From DATDCV01 sp036524155 (GTDB lineage: Bacteria > Verrucomicrobiota > Verrucomicrobiia > Limisphaerales > UBA8199): DNA of 36,805 nucleotides. The notes under the pieces are model-generated. The model was given only the letters and a program-made list of their open reading frames with translations. It was not told the origin of the DNA and ran no database searches. Position numbers and translations under genes: made by a program. Each line of letters begins with the position of its first letter. The stretch's first letter is position 1. The stretch is taken from the NCBI GenBank assembly GCA_036524155.1, contig DATDCV010000178.1, positions 1-36,805 of the forward strand. Reading direction: 5' to 3'. Below, piece after piece: positions 7,938 through 14,534 of this stretch.

Positions 7938-9455
7938 TCACGCTTTCTTGTGCGTTCCGTAGCGGGGCGAATGGACCACGTTAATCCCGTAGAGCTGGCA
8001 GAAACCTTCCACCATGCGACAGTGATTGCCCAGGGTGACAACCTGGTGGAACCCGAGAACGTCGCGGCAATCTTCCACATCGTCCATTGCCACTTCTACC
8101 GAAGTCCGGCAGCCTCCCGCGGGCGGCGTATTCACGTTGCTCACGACCTTCCCGGAATCAAAAATCAGCTCGTTCGTGTTCTGGAACCGGATGAGCGAGA
8201 CCGGCTTGTTGACGGGGAACAAGACCTGCACGGACACGCCGAGGGAGGATTCCGAATGGTCGCGCAGGATGTATGGGGCGGGTTTCTGGTCGAAACCATC
8301 GAGCCGCGTGCCGGACGTGCAATGCGCGACGATGAGCAGGTTCTTGGCGGTCTCGGCGACCGGGTCGTTCATGTAGCCTGGCCGATCGAGCAGGTAACTG
8401 GTGAGCAGCATCGAGGTGGCGCCGTGAAGGTCGGCTTCGCACCCGGCGGTGATGCCCTGATCCTGGAGCATCGTCCACGCGCCGCACGGAGGCGTCGGGA
8501 CCAGCTTGTCGCTGACCATCCCGAGGCAATCCATCGACAGGCCGTTCGCCTTTTCGTCCGCCATCAACCGCTTGGCGGTCGTGTAGGCCCGCGCGCAGTT
8601 GAGCTGGTCCTGCCAGGTGGGTTCAACGATCTTTTTGGCGTGCTTGCGGAACGTCGACGCGATGTCTTTGACTTCTTCGGATTCGGGCATTTTGGCGAAC
8701 AGCTCGTTGAAGGAGGCGCGCGGGATCGAGCGGACCTTTACCCCAAGCCGATCCAGCACGGTTTCGTTTCGCTCTGTGCCGCGGATCCAAAGCAGGCGCG
8801 TTTCCTCGAACATGCGTTTGGCGCGGATCATCCGTATGCCGTCTTCGACGGCAGGCCATTCGAGCGAAGAGACCACGTGCACGCCCGCGCGACGGGAGAT
8901 GTCGTTGACGTGGCCGGTGAAACTGGTGCCAATGGGCGAAAAGACGATGAGGGGAACACCGGCTTCGTTGGCCAGGCGGTTGGCCCAGCCCCAGCTTTGC
9001 ATATGCTGCAGGATCACCAGCAGGCCATGCGGTTTCCGCTCCTGGACTCCCTTGATTAGCGCGACCAGGTCGTTCTCCTTGCTGACGGGTTTGGCCTCCT
9101 CCCGCAGGGTCACGCCGAGTTTTTGGCACGAAGCGGCCAGCAGCGCCCGGTACTCCTTCTGGCGCAGGTCCAGGTCATAGGTTGTGCCCGGCCAACCGAG
9201 CCAATACGGCCGCGGTTGCTCGAGGATGGCCGCCTCGAGGTTCATTTGAGGATGGGGTCGCAAGCCCGCAGGGTCGACAAAGTTCGGGTCGGCCTTCCTG
9301 GACCTGGCTGCCGCCGTGTAGAGTCCGGGGCCGAGCGAGAGGGAGGCCGCGGCGGTGGTGATCATCTTAAGGCATTGGCGGCGCGACAGGCAGCCGGTGC
9401 ATTGCCGGAGAGCTGCGGTTGATGGGGAAGTGGATGCGGTAATGGTGGTGCGCAT
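7938..9455 (-). CDS. Tat-exported L-fucose/L-arabinose-isomerase-like protein
   Basis: 505 residues from the ATG at 9455. The N-terminus carries a twin-arginine signal, SRRQCLKMITTAAASLSLG (24-42), pointing to export of a folded protein. The body resembles the FucI/AraA fold: a Rossmann-like first half (LVALIKGVQERKPHGLLVILQHM; AGVPLIVFSP), a middle domain (SMDCLGMVSDKLVPTPPCGAW; GCEADLHGATSMLLTSYLL) and a C-terminal domain (LLIVAHCTSGTRLDGF; GFHQVVTLGNHC). Classical FucI/AraA are cytoplasmic, so a Tat-exported relative is probably a periplasmic sugar-binding or sugar-converting enzyme, with activity unknown. The reading frame extends to 9755, but the upstream part contains a dispersed repeat and no plausible coding sequence, so the later start is chosen. 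Confidence 0.8.
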   Translation of the reverse strand: MRTTITASTSPSTAALRQCTGCLSRRQCLKMITTAAASLSLGPGLYTAAARSRKADPNFVDPAGLRPHPQMNLEAAILEQPRPYWLGWPGTTYDLDLRQKEYRALLAASCQKLGVTLREEAKPVSKENDLVALIKGVQERKPHGLLVILQHMQSWGWANRLANEAGVPLIVFSPIGTSFTGHVNDISRRAGVHVVSSLEWPAVEDGIRMIRAKRMFEETRLLWIRGTERNETVLDRLGVKVRSIPRASFNELFAKMPESEEVKDIASTFRKHAKKIVEPTWQDQLNCARAYTTAKRLMADEKANGLSMDCLGMVSDKLVPTPPCGAWTMLQDQGITAGCEADLHGATSMLLTSYLLDRPGYMNDPVAETAKNLLIVAHCTSGTRLDGFDQKPAPYILRDHSESSLGVSVQVLFPVNKPVSLIRFQNTNELIFDSGKVVSNVNTPPAGGCRTSVEVAMDDVEDCRDVLGFHQVVTLGNHCRMVEGFCQLYGINVVHSPRYGTHKKA

Positions 9456-9842
9456 GAGGCGGTTATAGGACGCCCGGCGCGCACGGACAAGGGGAAAGCG
9501 CAACCCGTTGGTACCCCGGTTATCGGGTGGAGGGGAGCAGCATCCTGGTGAGCATGAACCCGGCAGGCGCCCGAGCCGGGACGCTGTAGGCACTCGCGGC
9601 CATGCCCGGTTCCCCTCTCCGCCTCCTCGTCCGCCGTAGGCTTGGCGAAGGCGGATGGGGGAGAGGGGATTGTGGGGCACCGAGCCTCTATCAGTTCCGG
9701 CGCAATTAATATTCTTGACGGAACAGAACATTTTATGGTGGGGTATATCCATCATCCATCAAACGGTCCGACCAGAGTTGGCTTGAACAGAATCAGGCAA
9801 ACGATGCGTCCCAACCTGGTCGCCGGAAGAACGCCTAACGCT
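9456..9842. other. Intergenic region between divergent genes
   Basis: No gene is supported. The region separates two divergent exported-protein genes and holds one dispersed palindromic repeat (9611-9669). An AT-rich patch near 9705-9750 contains TTGACG at 9715-9720, but no -10 hexamer sits at the right spacing, so I do not call a promoter. Confidence 0.5.
9611..9669. repeat. Dispersed palindromic repeat, copy 2
   Basis: Outer arms TCCCCTCTC (9611-9619) and GAGAGGGGA (9661-9669) are perfect complements, and an inner hairpin CGTCCGCC / GGCGGATG is nested inside. The outer arm and its left flank match the copy at 5485-5512, which lacks the inner hairpin. Members of such a family are expected elsewhere in the genome. 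Confidence 0.6.
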
Positions 9843-11948
9843 ATGAAAACTACGACTCTCATCATCCTCTGTTGCACCGTTGTCTTTTCTGCCGCTGGGG
9901 CCGGCACAGGAACCGTCGTCGCACCAGCCAATTTCGCCACGAATAACGGCACAACTGGAGTCAATACGCTCTTGCGCGACAGCGGTAATCCCCGGACCTA
10001 TCAAATGCAGTTGACGCCGGCGGCCCTGGGCGGGCTGCCCATCGGCGCGCGGATCACGGAGCTGGGATTCCGGTTGTATGGAAGCTCCAATCCCACCTCC
10101 TATCCTCCCGCAAATATCACCTGGCCGGACTACGAGGTGACGCTGGCGCAAGCGGCGAATCCCATCGCGGGCATGAGCACGAATTTAGCGGCGAACATGA
10201 TTTCGCCGGTGCAGGTGAAAGACGGGACGCTTACTCTCGGCGCCAACTCATTTACCCTGAGGGCGGGCACCAACAGCCCGTTCTGTGCGCTGATGGTGTT
10301 TGACACTCCCTATGTTTATCGCGGCGGCGACCTGGTGATGCTGTTCAGCCACCGCGGAAGCGATGCGACCAGCACCGCCTATCTGGATGCTGTCGGTTCG
10401 TACACGCCTGGCTATGGCACGAATTTTCGGGCGTTCAGCGCCACCAGCTTTAACGCGGCGGTTGGCACGGCAGCGTCCCTCAGCATCGCCCAAATCGTAT
10501 TTACGCATCCAGGAACCGTCGTCGCGGCGGACGATTTCGCCGCGACTAACGTGACAACTGGAGTCAACACCCTCTTGCGCAACACCGGTAATCCCCGGAC
10601 TTATCAAATGCAATTGACGCCGGCGGCCCTGGGCGGGCTGCCCATCGGCGCGCTGATCACCGAACTGCGATTCCGGTTGCACACCAACACCACTCCCGTG
10701 ACCACTTTTCCTGCCGCGAACATCACCTGGCCGGATTACGAAGTCACGCTGGCGCAAGCCGCCAACCCGATTGCGGCCATGAGCACGGATTTTGCCGCGA
10801 ATATGATTTCGCCCGTGCTGGTAAAGGACGGGGTCCTTTCGCTCCGCAGCAACACGTTTACCACCAGTGCCGGCCTGAATCCGTTCGGTACGCTGGTGGT
10901 CTTTGACACTCCCTACGTTTATCAAGGGGGCGACCTGGTGATGCTGTTCAGCCACCCGGGAAGCGATTCTACCAGCACTCCCCCATTTCTGGATAGCGTC
11001 AGTTCGTACACGCCCGGCTATGGCACGAATTTTCGCGCGCTCACCGCCACCAGCTTTCACGCGGCGATTGGAAGTGCAGCGTCCCTGACCATGGCCCAGA
11101 TTGTATTCACGTATCCAGCAACCGTCGTCGTGCCGGACGATTTTGCCGCCGCCGCCGGCACCACCGGAGTGAACACCCTTTTGCGCAACAGCGGTAATCC
11201 CCGCACCTATCAAATGCAACTAACGCCGACGGCCCTTGGTGGGCTGCCCATCGGCGCGCAGATCACCGAACTGCGATTTCGGTTGGGGACCAGTACCGCT
11301 CCCGGGACTACCTTTCCTGCCACGAACATCACCTGGTCGGATTACGAAGTCACGCTGGCTCAAGCCGCCAACCCGATTGCGGCCATGAGCACGGATTTTG
11401 CCGCGAATATGATTTCGCCCGTGCGGGTAAAGGACGGTGCCCTTTCGCTCCGCGCCAAGACCTTCACCACCAGTGCGGGAATCAACCCGTTCTGCTCGCT
11501 GGTGGTCTTTGACACTCCCTACGTTTATCAAGGCGGCGACCTCATCATGCTATTCAGCCACCCCGGCAGCGATTCCACCAGCACTCCCCCATACCTGGAT
11601 TCCGTCAGTTCGTCCACGCCCGGGTATGGTGCCGCTTTTCGCGCGCTCACCGCCAGCAGCTTTCACGCGGCGAGCGGAAGTCAGGCGTCTCTCAGCATAG
11701 CCCAAATCGTCTATACGGGTCCGCTTGATGAAGCCATTTCTCCAGAAGGAAGCAACGTGGTGATATCCGGCGCCGGCGGATGGCCCAGCGCGACTTATCG
11801 CATCCTGACGGCGTCAGATGCTGCGTTGCCCTTTGGGCAATGGACCCCGGTAAGGACCGGCTTCTTTGATGAAAGCGGCCGTTTCGGCCACACCAATGCC
11901 GTCAATCCGGCTTTGCCGGCGCAGTTCTTTCGGCTCGCCGTGCCTTGA
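9843..11948 (+). CDS. Exported protein with three near-identical ~200-residue repeats
   Basis: 701 residues from the ATG at 9843. The signal peptide is MKTTTLIILCCTVVFSAAGA. Three tandem units follow, each beginning (G/A)TVV...DDFA...TTGVNTLLR and sharing NPRTYQMQLTP, LGGLPIG, NITWPDYEVTLAQAANPI, VKDG, VFDTPYVY(Q/R)GGDL and SYTPGYG. Each looks like a beta-sandwich domain, and spacing suggests an adhesive or cell-surface role. The C-terminal ~75 residues (PEGSNVVISGAGGWPSATYRIL ... LPAQFFRLAVP) match a tail seen on many verrucomicrobial exported proteins and probably act in sorting or anchoring. An in-frame extension back to 9642 is rejected because it precedes the signal peptide and overlaps a dispersed repeat. 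Function unknown. Confidence 0.82.
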   Translation: MKTTTLIILCCTVVFSAAGAGTGTVVAPANFATNNGTTGVNTLLRDSGNPRTYQMQLTPAALGGLPIGARITELGFRLYGSSNPTSYPPANITWPDYEVTLAQAANPIAGMSTNLAANMISPVQVKDGTLTLGANSFTLRAGTNSPFCALMVFDTPYVYRGGDLVMLFSHRGSDATSTAYLDAVGSYTPGYGTNFRAFSATSFNAAVGTAASLSIAQIVFTHPGTVVAADDFAATNVTTGVNTLLRNTGNPRTYQMQLTPAALGGLPIGALITELRFRLHTNTTPVTTFPAANITWPDYEVTLAQAANPIAAMSTDFAANMISPVLVKDGVLSLRSNTFTTSAGLNPFGTLVVFDTPYVYQGGDLVMLFSHPGSDSTSTPPFLDSVSSYTPGYGTNFRALTATSFHAAIGSAASLTMAQIVFTYPATVVVPDDFAAAAGTTGVNTLLRNSGNPRTYQMQLTPTALGGLPIGAQITELRFRLGTSTAPGTTFPATNITWSDYEVTLAQAANPIAAMSTDFAANMISPVRVKDGALSLRAKTFTTSAGINPFCSLVVFDTPYVYQGGDLIMLFSHPGSDSTSTPPYLDSVSSSTPGYGAAFRALTASSFHAASGSQASLSIAQIVYTGPLDEAISPEGSNVVISGAGGWPSATYRILTASDAALPFGQWTPVRTGFFDESGRFGHTNAVNPALPAQFFRLAVP
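9909..11717 (+). repeat. Three tandem intragenic repeats of about 600 bp
   Basis: Units begin at 9909, 10512 and 11118, spaced 603 and 606 bases, with the last ending near 11717. They are very similar at DNA level, units 2 and 3 most of all. Such repeats favour unequal recombination and copy-number change. Confidence 0.85.
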
Positions 11949-11990
11949 GGTCGCGAAGCCGCGAGAGACAGGGACTCGGGGCCGCACCCC

Positions 11991-12106
11991 CTCAGAAGGT
12001 GTGAAAAAATTGAAAAGAGCCGAAATTGGCAATCGCAAGTAGTTGGCTCTCAACGTGGGTGTTGAACATTTACTCGCGCTTCGCCAATTTTTTCACACCT
12101 TCTCAG
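11991..12106. repeat. MITE-like element with 22-bp terminal inverted repeats
   Basis: Arms at 11991-12012 and 12085-12106 are inverted complements over 22 bases with one mismatch; their core is AGAAGGTGTGAAAAAATTG. The 72-base interior contains a second stem (AGAGCC ... GGCTCT). It encodes nothing. The right arm ends in CTCAG, which is also the start of the adjoining insertion-sequence terminus, so the two elements touch or overlap. The rest of 11949-12199 holds the left terminus of the insertion sequence. Confidence 0.6.
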
Positions 12107-12158
12107 TCTTGGGTCGGAGCGCCGAGTTGCACTCGGCTCTGGACTTTGGCGGAAGTTA
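12102..12158. repeat. Left palindromic terminus of the IS4-family element
   Basis: Contains CTCAGTCTTGGGTC, then a hairpin GCCGAGTTGCACTCGGC, then TCTGGACTTTGGCGGAAGTT. The second and third parts are mirrored at 14087-14130, and the first at 14175-14188. Confidence 0.6.
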
Positions 12159-12199
12159 TGGGGTTCTGGCTCGCATTTTCTGGGCTTTTTAGTCAATTT

Positions 12200-13558
12200 T
12201 CAATTTCGCATCTGATGGAGATCTACTTCCTGCGCTTGTCGTTGCAGCAACCGGATAAGGTCGCGGGTGGAGGGGCGCGCCGGTTCGATGTTGCGCCAAG
12301 CGGGCAGGGGCTCGAACTGCTCGGTGCGCCGATCGCCGAACAGCCGGATGTTGCTCCACAGTAACATCGAGTAGGCAGCAACCAGGAAGGCGGGAGCCCG
12401 CGCCACGGATTGGGCGTGGCGCACTTGGGCTTGGCCGACGCCCAAGAGCGTTTTCTCATCACGGAAGTTGACCTCGACCTCCCAGCGCGCCAAGTAAGCG
12501 GCAATGAGCTCGCCGGCTGGAGTGGTCAGGTCGGTGGTAATGAGAAAGGCCGGCTCCCGGTAGAGCAGCTTACTGCCTTGGCGCAAACGATAGCCCGGTG
12601 CCTTGATGACGATGAGCCGCATCGGCCGGTCCTGGGTCACCTTGGGCCAGCACAGCACAGGCACTTCTTTGTAGTGCAAGGTGCGTAGCTGGCCGGCGAC
12701 GAAGACGGTTAAGGTCTGCCAGGGCAGGTTGAGATCTTGTAGATATTGCCGTGGGGTGGGCAAATCGGAGCCGTATTTGCGCGCGCCCTGGCGCCGGTCC
12801 AGCGGCAAGTAGGCTCGGAACTTGGCGTCTTTGCGCACGCGCGCCACCGCCTGGGTGCGCTCGGGCAATCCCGCGAAAAAGGTGCGGTTGGAATAACCGC
12901 CATCGACCACGTCCATGAGCCAACGCTGGCGACCACCGGGCTGGCTATCCAGATAGCGGCGGCAGAACTGGAGCTGCTCCAAAGCCACCAGGCTGAGCCG
13001 ATGCTTTTTGCGCACCTCTTTGAGGGTGGCCTGTTCTTCCAGGGAGGCGCGTTGGGGGATTTTCGGAGTTGGGGCATGCGAGAAGCTCACGGGCAGTGCG
13101 CGCCAGGGATGCTCGCCGCCACCGGGCTGCAGTAACAAGGAGGTTTGGACGAAGCGCTGCCCCAGCACGAGGTTCACTTGGAAGGGGGGACTTAAGGGAT
13201 CGCGAGCGTAAGAGGTACCAGGGATTTTGCGACTGGTTTTGCGCAAGAGCGTATCATCCTGGCCCAAATAAACCCGTTGCGTGCCACAACTGGAGTGGCT
13301 GAGGGCCTGGGTGAAGACGGGTGCAAAGGCCGCCTGGGCATCCCAGTGAGCTTGCGAGAAAAGGCGGTAGTCGGCACTCCAGTCCTGCTGCCGCTGGTCG
13401 AGCCATTCCAACGCGCTGGTGATGGTTTTGGGTTTAGGACCGCACAATAAGCCCAAGCCCAACTGGACGAATTTGCGTCGCGGTCTGGGGTCGGCTAGGG
13501 CCAGGGCGGCAGCGGTGAGCAAGTCGCGCAGACACTCCAACAGGGAGGTGGTTTTCAT
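12200..13558 (-). CDS. IS4-family transposase (DDE, YREK motif)
   Basis: 452 residues, a full-length DDE transposase expected to cut and paste the surrounding element. The first aspartate is in YLGQDDT (101 or 102), the second in MDVVDGGYSN (219), and the glutamate is E362 within Y355-x2-R358-x3-E362-x6-K369, an exact fit to the Y-(2)-R-(3)-E-(6)-K signature that defines the IS4 family. The catalytic set is intact with no internal stop, so it could be active. Its ATG overlaps the TGA of the upstream HARE-HTH gene (ATGA at 13555-13558), which predicts translational coupling. Several shorter frames over this region are shadows. Confidence 0.93.
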   Translation of the reverse strand: MKTTSLLECLRDLLTAAALALADPRPRRKFVQLGLGLLCGPKPKTITSALEWLDQRQQDWSADYRLFSQAHWDAQAAFAPVFTQALSHSSCGTQRVYLGQDDTLLRKTSRKIPGTSYARDPLSPPFQVNLVLGQRFVQTSLLLQPGGGEHPWRALPVSFSHAPTPKIPQRASLEEQATLKEVRKKHRLSLVALEQLQFCRRYLDSQPGGRQRWLMDVVDGGYSNRTFFAGLPERTQAVARVRKDAKFRAYLPLDRRQGARKYGSDLPTPRQYLQDLNLPWQTLTVFVAGQLRTLHYKEVPVLCWPKVTQDRPMRLIVIKAPGYRLRQGSKLLYREPAFLITTDLTTPAGELIAAYLARWEVEVNFRDEKTLLGVGQAQVRHAQSVARAPAFLVAAYSMLLWSNIRLFGDRRTEQFEPLPAWRNIEPARPSTRDLIRLLQRQAQEVDLHQMRN

Positions 13559-13890
13559 GAAGGGCGCTGGAGCAGGTCAAAGGTATTGGGAGCGGTGCGG
13601 GTGAAGGTCTGGTGGTCGAGCACCTTTTTGGTGAGGGCGCTGACGAGGGACTCCCGCCGGAGAGGCCGATGATGGTCCTTTTTGGCGCGCTGGATGATAT
13701 CGGTAATATGGAGGGGGCCTTTGGCGGTCAAGAGTATGTCATATACGATAGCCATATTAGACTTCCGTTTGACGCCGGGATTGGCGGCCGGGCGCTCTTG
13801 GGCGCGGCGGAGGGAGCGCAAGGCGCGAAGCTGGGCCAAGGCGTTGTATTCAAGGATTTCGATGAGGTCATTTTTAGTGATGGGTTCCAT
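13555..13890 (-). CDS. HARE-HTH domain protein coupled to IS4-family transposase
   Basis: 111 residues. The N-terminal ~45 are basic and helical (ITKNDLIEILEYNALAQLRAL; RSLRRAQERPAANPGVKRK). Residues about 46-107 fit the winged-helix HARE-HTH pattern: AIVYDILLTAKGPLHITDII, then RRESLVSALTKKV, then FTRTAPNTFDLL. HARE-HTH domains occur in RNA polymerase delta subunit, restriction enzymes and eukaryotic chromatin proteins, generally as DNA-associated modules. Here the protein is encoded just before the transposase with a 4-base stop/start overlap, so it is probably an integral IS component: a regulator of the promoter behind it, or a transposition cofactor. The start has no clear Shine-Dalgarno sequence. 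The domain call is by eye. Confidence 0.75.
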   Translation of the reverse strand: MEPITKNDLIEILEYNALAQLRALRSLRRAQERPAANPGVKRKSNMAIVYDILLTAKGPLHITDIIQRAKKDHHRPLRRESLVSALTKKVLDHQTFTRTAPNTFDLLQRPS

Positions 13891-13919
13891 AGATGGTGTA
13901 AATGAGTTGCATTTGGCCC

Positions 13920-13948
13920 AATATACGGTAGGAGTAGGTATATGTCAA
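13920..13948 (-). promoter_or_regulatory. Sigma-70-type promoter of the IS operon
   Basis: On the minus strand TTGACA (13948-13943) is a perfect -35 box, followed by exactly 17 bases and then TATATT (13925-13920) as -10. The ATG of the HARE-HTH gene lies 29 bases further on. It is the best-formed promoter in the window. Confidence 0.75.
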
Positions 13949-13966
13949 TACAATAATATACCTACT
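13933..13966. promoter_or_regulatory. Palindromic operator candidate overlapping the IS promoter
   Basis: A perfect 11-bp inverted repeat, AGTAGGTATAT (13933-13943) and ATATACCTACT (13956-13966), with a 12-base spacer. It covers most of the promoter spacer, touches the -35 box and reaches just upstream of it. This is a classic place for a repressor site; the HARE-HTH protein encoded immediately downstream is the obvious candidate ligand. Confidence 0.55.
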
Positions 13967-14086
13967 ATGTTAGAAAAGTGGGTGGAGCGGGGGGCGGACA
14001 GGGGCGCTGACGTGAAAAGGTCGGTCGGCTAATGAAAAGAATCGGCGGACGGCGACCAGGAGACAATTTGCACTCTAACTGCGGCT

Positions 14087-14188
14087 AGCAACTTTCGCCA
14101 AAGTCCAGCGCCGAGTTGCACTCGGCTTACCATCGGCCGTTGGCTCGTTTAAGCCGATTAGAAATCGGCGTTCTGACCCAAGATTGAG
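14087..14188. repeat. Right palindromic terminus of the IS4-family element
   Basis: AACTTTCGCCAAAGTCCAG then a hairpin GCCGAGTTGCACTCGGC, a 45-base insert with a second hairpin (AGCCGATTAGAAATCGGC), and GACCCAAGATTGAG at 14175-14188. The outer and inner parts mirror the left terminus; the insert has no counterpart there. Confidence 0.55.
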
Positions 14189-14534
14189 CGGATGTTCGGG
14201 GCCAACTGCTTTACTCGATCATAGCAGGCGGCGCGAAACCAGCAGGCTGGTAAGCCGCGGTTCTCACGAATCCACTGAAGGCCTTACATCCCGGCCAGGG
14301 AGATTCAAATCCTACCAGCCCAGTCGGGCGAGTGGATGCTGCTCACAGTTCCCCAACCGACCGGTTTCGTTCAAATACGCGAATGCCTGCGTTCAGGTGT
14401 CGAGCCGAGGCCAATTCAGGAACTCACCTCCCTTGTCGCGGGTGGGAGGCACCGCGTAGGGTCGGTGCGACGAACCATGAAGGGGGCGGAGCAACTGGAA
14501 ACTGCTCCGCAGGGATTGAACAAAGCAAACGAAC
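14189..14534. other. Intergenic region upstream of the beta-helix gene, with 5' hairpin
   Basis: No gene supported. A perfect 8-bp hairpin, GCGGAGCA (14486-14493) / TGCTCCGC (14503-14510) with a 9-base loop, ends 24 bases before the beta-helix start and would lie in its leader. No T tract follows, so it is not a simple terminator. I see no known riboswitch consensus. The remaining sequence looks like non-coding leader or relic DNA. Confidence 0.4.

Larger units (their letters stand above)
12102..14188 (-). mobile_element. IS4-family insertion sequence with accessory HARE-HTH gene
   Basis: The element carries a promoter, a small HARE-HTH gene and a transposase read on the minus strand. The proposed ends are inverted copies of palindromic sequence: left 12102-12158, right 14087-14188. 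Reading inwards both ends share CTCA(G/A)TCTTGGGTC and later GGACTTTGGCG(G/A)AAGTT, then diverge exactly where the unique interior begins. The right end has about 45 extra bases containing another hairpin. I found no target-site duplication, so the boundaries are uncertain; the inverted copies could instead be host palindromic repeats next to a shorter element. Confidence 0.6.

Noticed and set aside
9715..9750. Possible promoter starting TTGACG upstream of the triple-repeat gene
   Set aside because: No -10 hexamer at 16-18 bases; the nearest TA-rich hexamers are at 10 and 22.
9456..9755. N-terminal 100-residue extension of the sugar-isomerase-like protein
   Set aside because: It spans a dispersed palindrome and precedes the Tat signal, which must be near the N-terminus.
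14245..14322. tRNA-like stretch: GGCTGGT and ACCAGCC could form a 7-bp acceptor stem 76 bases apart, with a T-loop-like GATTCAAATC before the 3' arm
   Set aside because: No D arm, no anticodon arm and no matching T stem can be drawn, so it is at most a chance match or an eroded relic.
14486..14510. Riboswitch or attenuator in the beta-helix leader
   Set aside because: Only one simple hairpin is visible and no conserved riboswitch core can be recognised, so only the hairpin is noted.
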